Assembly: GCF_900105515.1 (NCBI RefSeq)
Contig: NZ_FNSY01000001.1
Coordinates: 1,612,001-1,676,000 of the forward strand
DNA from: Streptomyces sp. 2131.1
GTDB taxonomy: Bacteria; Actinomycetota; Actinomycetes; Streptomycetales; Streptomycetaceae
Length of the DNA: 64,000 bases
Reading direction: 5' to 3'
Made by a program: the position numbers and the translations under genes. Shown here in pieces: positions 26,643-35,641 of the stretch (the stretch's first letter is position 1; each line of letters begins with the position of its first letter). The notes under the pieces are model-generated. The model was not told the DNA's origin, made no database searches, and worked only from the letters and a program-made list of their open reading frames with translations.

Positions 26643-26757
26643 GTTCTGCACCTCCGAAGCTACGGAAAGGCCCGGCTCAGCAGATCGGCTCCCGGGTGGA
26701 TCATGGGTGGAGAAGCCGTCTCCACCCACGGGTGGAGACGACGTCCGGGAGCGACGC
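26643..26757 (-). promoter_or_regulatory. Repeat-rich promoter region of the two-component operon; parE terminator-like hairpin
   Basis: GTCTCCACCC (26718-26727) and GGGTGGAGAC (26730-26739) form a perfect 10-bp inverted repeat with a 2-base loop. Further upstream-facing copies of GGGTGGA occur near 26695 and 26705. The hairpin lies just beyond the parE stop (26758) and could end parE transcription, but the spaced copies of the same half-site fit a response-regulator operator as well. TAGCTT near 26660 is a possible -10 for the operon. Confidence 0.5.
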
Positions 26758-28878
26758 TCAGACGTCGATGCGTGAGCGGTCCAGCGTGGCCGCCGAACTG
26801 GTGATGAACTCCTTGCGCGGCGCCACCTCGTTGCCCATCAGCAGGTCGAAGACCTTCTCGGAGGACTCCAGGTCACCGATGTTGATCCGCCGCAGCGTGC
26901 GGTGGCGCGGGTCCATCGTGGTCTCCGCGAGCTGGTCGGCGTCCATCTCGCCCAGGCCCTTGTAGCGCTGGATCGAGTCCTTGTAGCGGATGTTCTTCCG
27001 CTGGAGCTCCAGCAGCCTCTGGCGCAACTCGTTGTCCGAGTACGTGTAGATGTACTTGTCCTGGCCCTTCTTCGGCTGGACCAGCTCGATCCGGTGGAGC
27101 GGGGGCACCGCGGCGAAGACCCGGCCGGCCTCGACCATCGGCCGCATGTACCGCTGGAAGAGCGTCAGCAGCAGGATGCGGATGTGGGCGCCGTCGACGT
27201 CCGCGTCGACCAGCAGCACGATCTTGCCGTACCGGGCGGCGTCGATGTCGAAGGTCCGCCCGGAGCCGGCTCCTATGACCTGGATGATCGCTCCGCACTC
27301 GGCGTTCTTCAGCATGTCGGAGACCGACGCCTTCTGAACGTTGAGGATCTTGCCGCGAATCGGCAGGAGTGCCTGGAACTCGCTGTTCCGTGCGAGCTTC
27401 GCCGTACCGAGCGCGGAGTCGCCCTCCACGATGAACAGCTCGCTGCGCTCCACGTCGTCGCTGCGGCAGTCGGCGAGCTTCGCCGGGAGCGAGGACGACT
27501 CCAGCGCCGTCTTGCGCCGTTGGGCGTCCTTGTGCTGACGGGCCGCGATCCGGGTGCGGGCGGCCGCCACCGCCTTGTCGAGGACGGCCCTGGCCTGCGC
27601 CTTCGCGTCCCGCTTGGTGGAGGTCAGGAACGCCTTGAGCTCCTTGGCGACGACGTTGGCGACGATCCGGTTGGCCGCGGATGTGCCCAGCACCTCCTTC
27701 GTCTGGCCCTCGAACTGCGGCTCCGCCAGGCGTACGGTCACGACCGCGGTGAGGCCCTCCAGGGCATCGTCCTTGACGATGTCGTCCTCGGCCACCCGCA
27801 GCAGCTTCGCGGAGCGCAGCACCTCGTTGACCGTCTTGGTCACGGAACGCTCGAACCCGCTCACGTGGGTGCCGCCCTTGGGGGTGGCGATGATGTTGAC
27901 GAAGGACTTCAGGTTCGTGTCGTACCCGGTGCCCCAGCGCAGGGCGATGTCGACGCCCAGCTCGCGCGTGACCTCGGTGGCCGTCATGTGCCCACGGTCG
28001 TCCAGAACCGGGACGGTCTCCTTGAAGGTGCCCTGCCCCGTCAGTCGCAGAACGTCGCAGACGGCCTTGTCCTGCGCGAGGTACTCGCAGAACTCGCTGA
28101 TGCCTCCGTCGAAGCGGAAGGTCTCCTCCGTCTTGCCTGCGCCTTCCAGCCCCCGCTCGTCGCGCACGACGATGGTCAGGCCAGGGACGAGGAAGGCCGT
28201 CTGGCGGGCCCGCTGGTGGAGCGTCTCCAGGTTGAGCTTGGCGTCCTTCAGGAAGATCTGCCGGTCGGCCCAGTACCGCACTCTCGTGCCGGTGCGGGCC
28301 TTCGGGACACGCTTGCCCTTGCGCAGCCCGTTGGCCGGATCGAACGGACTGTCCGGGCCCTGCTCCGTGAAGATCCCCGGGACGCCGCGCCGGAAGCTGA
28401 TCGAGTGGGTCGCGCTGTTGCGGTCGACCTCGACGTCGAGCCTGGCGGAGAGGGCGTTGACCACGGAGGCGCCCACGCCGTGCAACCCGCCGGAAGCGGC
28501 GTACGAGCCGCCTCCGAACTTGCCTCCGGCGTGCAGCTTGGTCATCACGACCTCGACGCCGGACAGGCCGGTCTTGGGCTCGACGTCGACCGGGATGCCC
28601 CGGCCGTTGTCCCGGACCTCGACTGAGTTGTCGTCGTGGAGGACGACCTCGATGTGGTCGCAGTACCCGCCGAGAGCCTCGTCGACGGAGTTGTCGATGA
28701 TCTCCCAGAGGCAGTGCATCAGGCCGCGGCTGTCGGTGGACCCGATGTACATGCCAGGGCGCTTACGAACCGCTTCGAGCCCCTCGAGTACGAGCAGGTG
28801 CCGCGCGGTGTAGTTGGAACCGTCTCGGTCTGCTCCGGTCAGCAGCGCAGTGGACGGCACGGACGTATCGGCGGTCAC
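26758..28878 (-). CDS. parE: Topoisomerase IV subunit B
   Basis: A 706-residue type IIA topoisomerase B subunit, the ATPase partner of ParC. GHKL motifs are NSVDEALGG, VRDNGRGIPV and SGGLHGVGASVVNALS, and the TOPRIM domain shows FIVEGDSALG, PIRGKILNV and LVDADVDGAHI. The C-terminus ends in the usual tail after RYKGLGEMDADQLAETTMDP. A GTG at 28878 with GAGGAG nine bases upstream is chosen; the longer open frame to 29238 has no conserved sequence. Size and the distant parC partner support ParE, not GyrB. Confidence 0.94.
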   Translation of the reverse strand: MTADTSVPSTALLTGADRDGSNYTARHLLVLEGLEAVRKRPGMYIGSTDSRGLMHCLWEIIDNSVDEALGGYCDHIEVVLHDDNSVEVRDNGRGIPVDVEPKTGLSGVEVVMTKLHAGGKFGGGSYAASGGLHGVGASVVNALSARLDVEVDRNSATHSISFRRGVPGIFTEQGPDSPFDPANGLRKGKRVPKARTGTRVRYWADRQIFLKDAKLNLETLHQRARQTAFLVPGLTIVVRDERGLEGAGKTEETFRFDGGISEFCEYLAQDKAVCDVLRLTGQGTFKETVPVLDDRGHMTATEVTRELGVDIALRWGTGYDTNLKSFVNIIATPKGGTHVSGFERSVTKTVNEVLRSAKLLRVAEDDIVKDDALEGLTAVVTVRLAEPQFEGQTKEVLGTSAANRIVANVVAKELKAFLTSTKRDAKAQARAVLDKAVAAARTRIAARQHKDAQRRKTALESSSLPAKLADCRSDDVERSELFIVEGDSALGTAKLARNSEFQALLPIRGKILNVQKASVSDMLKNAECGAIIQVIGAGSGRTFDIDAARYGKIVLLVDADVDGAHIRILLLTLFQRYMRPMVEAGRVFAAVPPLHRIELVQPKKGQDKYIYTYSDNELRQRLLELQRKNIRYKDSIQRYKGLGEMDADQLAETTMDPRHRTLRRINIGDLESSEKVFDLLMGNEVAPRKEFITSSAATLDRSRIDV

Positions 28879-29311
28879 GCGGTTCGCTCCTCGCTGAATT
28901 TCATTTGGGGCCCAGTGGGTCACGGGCTCGCTTCGTTTGCCGCTGTGAGGGTACCGATGCCTGGTGGAGCGGGTGAAACGCCACCCTCGAAGAACCCTCA
29001 CACTAAACCAGATTCGCATGTACGTTCGATCGCTCCTGGGGGTGACGTGCACATCACGTTCCCTTCCAGGCATGAACCATTTAGGCTCCGGGCACGTCCT
29101 CATGAACAACCGGCAAGCCAGCCGGCCCGGACTGACCAAGCCAAGCAACGCGAAACCGTAGCGCCACGCAATACGGCACATTCGCCGCGAACCGGCAACA
29201 GACAGCCATACCGAGAAGAAGTTTCGAAGAAAAGCCACGAGCGGGAACGTTTTCGGCCTGGTTGGATGTTGACCCTGGTACGACAGCTCGTCGAGCTAGA
29301 GAAGAGGCGAC
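28879..29311. other. 433-base divergent intergenic region, parE / small Cys-His gene
   Basis: No gene is supported here. TAGTGT (29005-29000, minus) is a possible parE -10. GTGACGTGCACATCAC (29042-29057) is a near-perfect 16-bp inverted repeat. Before the + strand gene, GGAAC (29244-29248) and GTT (29268-29270) are 19 bases apart, resembling an ECF/SigR-type promoter, and TTGACC (29269-29274) is an alternative -35. Confidence 0.45.
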
Positions 29312-29542
29312 GTGACTACTGTTCTGACCCCCGCGAGCCCGCTGACCGCAGCAGACCGCTGTGACCGTTGCGGCGCCCAGGCCTACCTGCGCGTCGTTCT
29401 CATCAGCGGCGGTGAACTGCTCTTCTGCGCCCACCACGGTCGCAAGTTCGAGCCGGAACTCAAGAAGATCGCCGCGGAAATACAGGATGAGACGGACCGG
29501 CTGACGGCCGTGCAGGCCCAAGCCGCCGAAGAGGAACACTGA
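29312..29542 (+). CDS. Small Cys/His protein (DUF7455-like)
   Basis: A 76-residue protein conserved in Actinobacteria. It has a likely zinc site made of CDRCG (residues 17-21) and CAHH, followed by a charged C-terminal helix (KFEPELKKIAAEIQDETDRL). The function is unknown. A GTG at 29312 preceded by AGAGG is the start. A strong hairpin follows the gene. Confidence 0.8.
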   Translation: MTTVLTPASPLTAADRCDRCGAQAYLRVVLISGGELLFCAHHGRKFEPELKKIAAEIQDETDRLTAVQAQAAEEEH

Positions 29543-29587
29543 CACCTCGCATCCACGACGAGCCAGGGGCCGGTCCCGGACCGGCCG

Positions 29588-29622
29588 ACGGGCGGCCTCC
29601 CCTGTCGAGGGAAGCCGCCCGT
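29588..29622. terminator. Bidirectional terminator between the small gene and the serine protease
   Basis: ACGGGCGGC (29588-29596) pairs with GCCGCCCGT (29614-29622), with inner TCCC/GGGA pairing, then TTCTCGT. It lies between two convergent genes. Confidence 0.7.
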
Positions 29623-29648
29623 TCTCGTACCTGCGGAGCCTCTGCCGG

Positions 29649-30479
29649 TCAGTCGGCAGCTGCCATCCAGTCGATGGCAGCGGAGATCCGCGTGTAGACG
29701 CCGGGGCTCCCGGCGCGTCCGCAGCCGTTCCCCCACGACACCAGCCCCACGAGCCGCCCCTGGGCCACCAGAGGCCCTCCGCTGTCCCCCTGGCAGGCGT
29801 CGTACCCGCCCTCGGGTTCGCCCGCGCAGAGCATCGACGAGGCGTCGTACGTGCCGTTCCTGCCGCCCGGGTAGGCCTGCCGGCACGAGCTGTCGGACAG
29901 GATGCTCACCGGGGCGGACCTGAGCGACGACGCGTAGTCGCCGGAGCCCGTGGTGTCACCCCAGCCGTAGACGACCGCCGGGGTGCCCGCCTTGTACGCG
30001 GAGTCACCGGCCTTGGCCAGGGGAATGGTGTCCCCTTCCGGCAACGCCTCGGAGAGCGTCAGCACTGCGACGTCCCCACTGTTGGTGGTGGCGTCGAACC
30101 CAGGATTGACCCACGTCCCGCCGACCGGGATCTCCTTGCCGCCGGTGCCGTTGAGCTCGTCCCGGCCCGAGATGATCCGCAGGTCACTCACCTGGTCGAC
30201 ATCGGTGCCCAGCGCTTCACGGCTCAGGCAGTGCGCGGCGGTGAGCACCTTCTTGGGCTCCACCACGACACCACCGCAGAACTGGCCGGCCCTGGTACCT
30301 CCGAACCGGTCACGGCTGGACAGCGCCACTACCCACGGGCTGTCGGCGACGTGCGCGGGCTGCCCTCCGATGACGATGCTGTCCGCGACCGCCGGGGCGG
30401 GGGAGGCGAGCGGTATCACGGCCGTGGCGGCGGCGAGGGCGAGCGCCCCTGTCATGGTGCGGACGACGGTGCGGGACAT
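29649..30479 (-). CDS. Secreted trypsin-like serine protease (S1 family)
   Basis: A 276-residue exported protease. A signal peptide with an Arg-containing start and a hydrophobic core ends near APAVADS, followed by the activation-like IVIGGQP. The catalytic triad is His in LTAAHCL, Asp in SGDVAVLTL and Ser in CQGDSGGPL; the residue six before that Ser is Asp (GYDACQGDSGG), which predicts trypsin-like cleavage after Arg/Lys. AGGAG lies six bases before the ATG. In streptomycetes such enzymes are made around differentiation and act outside the cell. Confidence 0.94.
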   Translation of the reverse strand: MSRTVVRTMTGALALAAATAVIPLASPAPAVADSIVIGGQPAHVADSPWVVALSSRDRFGGTRAGQFCGGVVVEPKKVLTAAHCLSREALGTDVDQVSDLRIISGRDELNGTGGKEIPVGGTWVNPGFDATTNSGDVAVLTLSEALPEGDTIPLAKAGDSAYKAGTPAVVYGWGDTTGSGDYASSLRSAPVSILSDSSCRQAYPGGRNGTYDASSMLCAGEPEGGYDACQGDSGGPLVAQGRLVGLVSWGNGCGRAGSPGVYTRISAAIDWMAAAD

Positions 30480-30593
30480 GCGTACTCCTGACTCTGTGAT
30501 GGATGCTGCCTACCCAGAGTCATTCTGCCGACGCCGATGCGCACGTCCGCCTCGCACGGAGGGGCCCACGATTTTCAGGATCTGAAACAGGCC

Positions 30594-30626
30594 GAGGGCC
30601 CGGCTCCCTATGAGATCCGGGCCCTC
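30594..30626 (-). terminator. Terminator of hrdB
   Basis: GAGGGCCCGG (30594-30603) and CCGGGCCCTC (30617-30626) form a perfect 10-bp stem 24 bases after the hrdB stop codon. Confidence 0.75.
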
Positions 30627-30650
30627 ACTGCTTGTGATACCGCTGCCGAC

Positions 30651-32201
30651 CTAGTCGAGGTAGTCGCGCAGAACCTGCGAACGGGACGGGTGGCGAAGCT
30701 TCGACATGGTCTTGGACTCGATCTGACGGATGCGCTCGCGTGTCACGCCGTAGACCTTGCCGATCTCGTCCAGCGTCTTCGGCTGCCCGTCAGTCAGGCC
30801 GAAGCGCATGGAGACCACACCGGCCTCGCGCTCGGACAGCGTGTCCAGCACCGAGTGCAGCTGCTCCTGGAGCAGCGTGAAGCTCACCGCGTCCGCCGGG
30901 ACGACAGCCTCGGAGTCCTCGATCAGGTCACCGAACTCGCTGTCCCCGTCCTCACCCAGCGGGGTGTGGAGGGAGATCGGCTCGCGGCCGTACTTCTGGA
31001 CCTCGATGACCTTCTCGGGGGTCATGTCGAGTTCCTTGGCCAGCTCCTCCGGGGTGGGCTCGCGGCCCAGGTCCTGGAGCATCTGACGCTGGACGCGCGC
31101 CAGCTTGTTGATGACCTCGACCATGTGCACCGGGATACGGATGGTGCGGGCCTGGTCGGCCATCGCGCGGGTGATCGCCTGACGGATCCACCAGGTGGCG
31201 TACGTGGAGAACTTGTAGCCCTTGGTGTAGTCGAACTTCTCCACCGCGCGGATCAGACCGAGGTTGCCCTCCTGAATCAGGTCCAGGAAGAGCATGCCGC
31301 GGCCGGTGTAGCGCTTGGCCAGCGAGACCACGAGGCGGAGGTTGGCCTCCAGCAGGTGGTTCTTGGCCCGGCGGCCGTCCTCGGCGATGATCTCCAGCTC
31401 GCGCTTGAGCTTGGGGGCGAGCTTGTCCGAATTCGCCAGCTTGTCCTCGGCGAACAGGCCCGCCTCGATTCGCTTGGCGAGCTCGACCTCCTGCTCGGCG
31501 TTGAGGAGCGGGACCTTACCGATCTGCTTCAGGTAGTCCTTGACCGGGTCGGCCGTGGCACCGGCGACGGCGACCTGCTGCGCGGGCGCGTCGTCCTCGT
31601 CGTCGTCGGAGAGGACGAAGCCCTTGTTCTCGCCCTCGCCCTCTTCTTCCTCACCCTTGCCGGCCTTGACCTCTTCGACGACGTCGTCGCCGTCGAGGAT
31701 CTCGTCGTCCTGCTTGCCGGCCTTCTTCGAGGCTGTCTTCTTGGCAGCCGTCTTCTTCGCTGCGGTCTTCTTCGCAGCCGTCTTCTTGACTGCGGTCTTC
31801 TTGGCGGGCGCGGCTGCGGGGGCGTCCTCGGCAGCCGGGTCCGCCGGCTCGGCGGCGGTGGGGGCAGCAGGAGCCGCGACAGTCCGCGTCACCGCCGTCT
31901 TGGCCGCGACGGTCTTGGTGGCGGTGCGCTTGGCCGGGCTCTTCGCTGCGACGCTCTTGCGGGCGCGCTTCGACGGCTCCGCGGCACTGACCATCAGCGT
32001 CACACCCTCTTCCTCGAGGATCTGGTTGAGGCTGCGCAGAACGTTCTTCCACTGGGTTGGCGGAATCTGGTCAGCCTCGAAGGCCCGACGCACGTCGTCG
32101 CCGGCGATCTGCCCATCAGCCTTTCCCCGCTCAATGAGCGCCATCACAGATTCGGACTCGGCGATCTCCGGCGGGAGCGTACGGGATGTGCTGGCCGACA
32201 C
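30651..32201 (-). CDS. hrdB: Principal sigma factor of RNA polymerase
   Basis: A 516-residue primary sigma-70. Region 2 is [40 protein letters not shown], region 3 follows, and region 4 ends [28 protein letters not shown]. The N-terminal part has an alanine/lysine repeat (TAAKK several times, about residues 130-165) and an acidic stretch, typical of streptomycete HrdB. It directs most vegetative transcription and is essential. A GTG at 32201 preceded by GAGAGG gives the conserved start [12 protein letters not shown]. whiH follows upstream in the same direction. Confidence 0.97.
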   Translation of the reverse strand: MSASTSRTLPPEIAESESVMALIERGKADGQIAGDDVRRAFEADQIPPTQWKNVLRSLNQILEEEGVTLMVSAAEPSKRARKSVAAKSPAKRTATKTVAAKTAVTRTVAAPAAPTAAEPADPAAEDAPAAAPAKKTAVKKTAAKKTAAKKTAAKKTASKKAGKQDDEILDGDDVVEEVKAGKGEEEEGEGENKGFVLSDDDEDDAPAQQVAVAGATADPVKDYLKQIGKVPLLNAEQEVELAKRIEAGLFAEDKLANSDKLAPKLKRELEIIAEDGRRAKNHLLEANLRLVVSLAKRYTGRGMLFLDLIQEGNLGLIRAVEKFDYTKGYKFSTYATWWIRQAITRAMADQARTIRIPVHMVEVINKLARVQRQMLQDLGREPTPEELAKELDMTPEKVIEVQKYGREPISLHTPLGEDGDSEFGDLIEDSEAVVPADAVSFTLLQEQLHSVLDTLSEREAGVVSMRFGLTDGQPKTLDEIGKVYGVTRERIRQIESKTMSKLRHPSRSQVLRDYLD

Positions 32202-32523
32202 GAACAACCTCTCGGAACGATGGAAACGGCTTCCGGCCCGGCCCGGAGAGGGCTGGAACCGACGACCGCCGGGCGGGGAATGCACCGACGGCGCGGGCTA
32301 GGCCTCAGAACTGCACAGCGCCCTGAACGACTGCTGTATTCCTTCTGCGACGGTCACCTCTTAAGTCATCGCGCTGTTTCGAGGAGTGTTACGTCCGATC
32401 CGCGTGGCCCGAGTCACACCCCATTTCGCGATGAACACGACCAAGGCGACATCTCCCCGCCTGTGTGTCGCCGGACCGCCGGGTCCGACGACACGTGGCG
32501 CGTACACCCTGCCCGTGCCGCGC
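32202..32523 (-). other. Upstream region of hrdB
   Basis: 322 bases between the whiH stop and the hrdB start, holding the hrdB leader and promoters. I cannot assign -10/-35 boxes with confidence. A GGAAT at about 32338 on the minus strand lacks a GTT at the 18-19 base spacing needed for a SigR promoter. Confidence 0.4.
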
Positions 32524-33411
32524 TCAGTGCTCGCGCGGCGCCGGCACCACTCGTTCCGCCTCGTGGTGACCCACCAGCAACTGGCGCATGGCCGCCTCGG
32601 CGCTCGCGGAGTCACCGGAGGCCAGGGCGTCGACAATACGCGCGTGGAGAGCGAGCGATGCCTCGCTCGGCCGGTCGCACGCCGTGGCCGGGCCTCCGGA
32701 GACCTGCAGCGCGGCGGAGACGATTCCGGAAAGGTGCTCCAGCATGCGGTTGCCCGCGGCCTGGATGAGCAGGGAGTGGAACTCGGAGTCGGCCCGGGCG
32801 CACGTGATCATGTCGCCCTGCCCCAGCGCATGCCCCATGATCTCGACCATGTCGGCAAGACGCTGCTGAATGTCCTCACGCCCGTGCCCCGCGGCGAGGC
32901 GCGCGGCGAGCGGCTCGATGGTCCACCTGAGATCACCCAGTTCACGGCGCTGGTCATCGCGCTGCGGACCGAAGGCACGCCACTCAATGATGTCTGGGTC
33001 GAGCAGATTCCAGTCACTGACCGGCCGGACCCGCGTCCCGACATTGGGACGGGCACTGACCAGCCCCTTCGCCTCCAGTACGCGCAGCGACTCCCGCACG
33101 ACGGTCCTGGAAACCTCGAAACGCTGGCCGATCTCTTCCGGCACCAGCGGGCGGTCCGCACCGAGGTCACCGGAAACGATCATCTGTCCCAGTTGCTGGA
33201 CAAGTTGGCCGTGCAGCCCGCGGCCACGGCTAGCCGATCCTCGTCGGCCCACACGGCCGAGCTCGGCATCGGAACCACCCCAGGAACGCGCGGCGGCACG
33301 CTCGCCGGCCGGCGCCTCCGCATAGGGGTAGCGGTCGAGTTCGCCCGGGCCGGCGAGGCCGGAATCGGCGGAGCGGGCGGTGGTCATCATGGTGTGCGCA
33401 AGGGTACTCAC
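32524..33411 (-). CDS. whiH: Sporulation regulator WhiH (GntR family)
   Basis: A 295-residue GntR/FadR-type regulator. About 65 N-terminal residues are low-complexity, then the winged helix LVPEEIGQRFEVSRTVVRESLRVLEAKGLVSARPNVGTRV and an FCD-type domain with ARADSEFHSLLIQAAGNRMLEHLSGIVSAAL. Position beside hrdB, family and length agree with WhiH, which acts after WhiG in sporulation septation of aerial hyphae. GTG 33411 gives MSTLAHTMMTT; ATGs at 33390 and 33387 are alternatives. A sigma-WhiG-like -10 lies 64 bases upstream. Confidence 0.9.
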   Translation of the reverse strand: MSTLAHTMMTTARSADSGLAGPGELDRYPYAEAPAGERAAARSWGGSDAELGRVGRRGSASRGRGLHGQLVQQLGQMIVSGDLGADRPLVPEEIGQRFEVSRTVVRESLRVLEAKGLVSARPNVGTRVRPVSDWNLLDPDIIEWRAFGPQRDDQRRELGDLRWTIEPLAARLAAGHGREDIQQRLADMVEIMGHALGQGDMITCARADSEFHSLLIQAAGNRMLEHLSGIVSAALQVSGGPATACDRPSEASLALHARIVDALASGDSASAEAAMRQLLVGHHEAERVVPAPREH

Positions 33412-33474
33412 GCATCCTTTGTCGGCGGGTCCCAGCCCCCCCTTGAGGTCTTTGCTGAAAAGCACACGAAAGGG

Positions 33475-33520
33475 TGATCGGCACCCGCCCCTCAATTGAC
33501 GCCTTACTGGTATAAACCGG
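33475..33520 (-). promoter_or_regulatory. Sigma-WhiG-type promoter and inverted repeat of whiH
   Basis: On the minus strand GCCGATCA (33482-33475) matches the sigma-WhiG -10 GCCGATAA at seven of eight bases; the -35 (TCAA, about 13 bases upstream) is weaker. Further upstream CTGGT-ATAA-ACCGG (33507-33520) is an imperfect inverted repeat of the TGGT/ACC type bound by GntR proteins, so autoregulation is possible. Confidence 0.6.
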
Positions 33521-33569
33521 ACGATTCACAGAGTCTTCAGGATCTCGGCTCCCCGGCCACCCCTCCCGA

Positions 33570-35438
33570 TCACCAACGGACCCTGCCACGAAGGCCGGTG
33601 AACAGGAACGCGCAGATGAGGGCCGCCAACGACAAGGCCAGGCCGGCTCCCACGGGCTGCGCCACGATCCGGACCGCGGCCAGCAGCCACCGGTCCGCCT
33701 CCCCCGGCCACTGGAGCCAGGCCAGTTCCCGCAGCCTGTCCGGAAACCCGGCCATCGAACGGGCGGTCGACGCCTTCGGCAGCCGCTCGATGAGCGGCAC
33801 CATCACTACGGGTACGGCTAGCACGGCGGCGATACCCGCCGCCGCCACTCGGAAGACGCCGGCGGCCAGCAGCCCGGCCCAAGCACACCCGACGGTCAGG
33901 CCGGACCAGCTCACGGCCAGGGACACCGCGTTCGACGGGAGGTGCAGCCAGTCCCCGCCGTACACGATGCGCAGGGTCTCAACCGAGGCCGGCACCGCCA
34001 GCACCGCCAGCAGGAGCGCGACGCCACCGGACACCACCAGCTTGGCGAGGAGCAAGCCGAGTCTGCGGGGTACGGTCCCCCGGCCCGCGGCGAGTGCCGG
34101 ATAGCGGAACTCGTCGCCGAAGGAGAGCGCCCCGAGCAGCCCGGCCCCGAGTGCGACGGGCGGGAGCGGAAGCAGCGCGGGCCAGGCGGCGATCACATGC
34201 GCCAACGGGGCCCGGCCGCCACGGGCCAGCACCAGGGAAAGGCCCACGGAAGCAAGGAGGACCACGGCCATGATCACCGTCGTGGACCGCACGCCGAACA
34301 TGCGGCGCAGTTCGTAACGCACCGGCCGCAGGGGGCCTCGCGCCGGACGCCGTCTGATCGAGGGGGGAACCTCACTCCGCGCGGCCGGCCGGCCGGGTCG
34401 GGAAACGGGGCCAGGACTGTCAGCCGTGGCTGTACGCGACGAGACGCCGGGTACATCAGTCCCAGCTGTACGCGCCGCTCTCTGAGGCCCGACCGCGAAC
34501 GCGGAGACTTCCGGGGGGCCGTCCGCGCCGTCGACCGCCGGCGCTCGGGCTGTGCCGCCGGGTCCCATGTCGCCCACCTCGTCGGCGAGCTGGTGGACCG
34601 GGAGCCCGTGCCGGAAGGCCGCGTCACCGACTTCGGCGCAAGTGCTGCCGTACACGGAGAGCTGGTTGCCGGCAGCTTCGGCGACGACTTCCACGGACCG
34701 CCGTGCAACTCGTGCTTCCCGGCTGACGATCGCGGCCAGGCGAGCTGCATGCGGGGAGCAGACAGCCACGCGGGGGCGCAGACGAGTACGGGAGAAGGCC
34801 GCCCCGTCCTGATCGGCGACCAGGCGTCCGCCGTCGATGGTCACCACGTGGCCGGCCGATCGGGCGGCCTCCTTGGGGTCACTGGTGGCGAACAGCACGG
34901 TTCCGCCCCGCTCGGCGTGCGACCGCAGCATGCCGTGCAACCAGTCGGCCTCCCTCGGAGACAGGCCCTCCACCGGGTCGTCCAGGAGGAGCGTATGGGG
35001 ATCGCCAAGCAGCGCGCAGGCGAGCGCCAGCCGACGGTCCATACCGAGGGAGAGCCGACCGATGCGCTGGTCCCCCAGACCGGCGAGGCCGACGGCGGCG
35101 AGCAGTTCGTCCGCCCGGGACGCGGGAGCGCCCGCCACGGCGCAGAGCATGCGCAGTTGCCCTCGCACCGTGCGCGCGGGATGCCCGGGCACGTCCCCCA
35201 GCACCACGCCCACCTCACCGGCCGGACGCGGCACGCGGTGCAGTGGCCGGCCCCGGAAATAGGTGATGCCCCGGCCCGGCTCCAGTTCCAGCATCAGCCT
35301 GAGGGCCGCGGTCTTACCGGAACCCGGCGCCCCCAGCAGCGCCGTGACGCAGCCCGGCTCGGCGTCGAAGGTGAGGTCGTCAACGGCGGGGGTTCGTCCA
35401 CGGGTGCGGGCGCTGGTGAGTCCGATGGCCTGGAGCAT
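33570..35438 (-). CDS. ABC transporter: ATPase and ABC-2-type permease in one chain, degenerate ATPase
   Basis: A 622-residue fusion. Residues 1-220 are an ABC ATPase with Walker A GAPGSGKTAA (Lys42) and signature LSLGM (129-133). Walker B reads LLLDDP, with Asp154 where the catalytic Glu is usual; the Q-loop glutamine is not seen (VVLGDVPGHP) and the switch His is Ser186 (FATSDP). About 170 linker residues follow, then six hydrophobic segments (TTVIMAVVLLASVGLSLVLA to LALSLAALICAFLFTGL) of an ABC-2 exporter. The substrate is unknown. ATG 35438 has a GAGAGAAG ribosome site. It lies upstream of whiH in the same direction. Confidence 0.85.
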   Translation of the reverse strand: MLQAIGLTSARTRGRTPAVDDLTFDAEPGCVTALLGAPGSGKTAALRLMLELEPGRGITYFRGRPLHRVPRPAGEVGVVLGDVPGHPARTVRGQLRMLCAVAGAPASRADELLAAVGLAGLGDQRIGRLSLGMDRRLALACALLGDPHTLLLDDPVEGLSPREADWLHGMLRSHAERGGTVLFATSDPKEAARSAGHVVTIDGGRLVADQDGAAFSRTRLRPRVAVCSPHAARLAAIVSREARVARRSVEVVAEAAGNQLSVYGSTCAEVGDAAFRHGLPVHQLADEVGDMGPGGTARAPAVDGADGPPEVSAFAVGPQRAARTAGTDVPGVSSRTATADSPGPVSRPGRPAARSEVPPSIRRRPARGPLRPVRYELRRMFGVRSTTVIMAVVLLASVGLSLVLARGGRAPLAHVIAAWPALLPLPPVALGAGLLGALSFGDEFRYPALAAGRGTVPRRLGLLLAKLVVSGGVALLLAVLAVPASVETLRIVYGGDWLHLPSNAVSLAVSWSGLTVGCAWAGLLAAGVFRVAAAGIAAVLAVPVVMVPLIERLPKASTARSMAGFPDRLRELAWLQWPGEADRWLLAAVRIVAQPVGAGLALSLAALICAFLFTGLRGRVRW

Positions 35439-35591
35439 CGCTTCTCTCGCAGGAAATGGGACGGCGCACGCGAGGCCGCCCGGCGGCGAGTGAGTACCGC
35501 AGCACGATAACCCGACATATACGACTTTTTGCGCAGGTTGAGACACTCGGCGCTTCGGACGACCGCGCCCTCCAGCCGGCTGCGGCCAACA

Positions 35592-35634
35592 CCGGCCGGT
35601 CGGGGCCGCTCCCCCAGCGGCCCCGACCGGCCGG
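35592..35634 (-). terminator. Terminator of the Nudix gene
   Basis: A perfect 19-bp stem: CCGGCCGGTCGGGGCCGCT (35592-35610) and its complement (35616-35634) with a CCCCC loop, starting seven bases after the stop codon. It is one of the longest perfect hairpins in the window. Confidence 0.8.
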
Positions 35635-35641
35635 AAAGGCC

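Noticed and set aside
29042..29057. A Crp binding site
   Set aside because: The half-sites are separated by eight bases and do not fit GTG-N6-GNCAC.
31690..31800. Tandem DNA repeats in hrdB as a mobile or CRISPR-like array
   Set aside because: They encode the TAAKK lysine/alanine repeats typical of streptomycete HrdB and keep the reading frame.
32202..32523. A SigR-dependent promoter for hrdB
   Set aside because: GGAAT is present near 32338 but no GTT follows at 18-19 bases.
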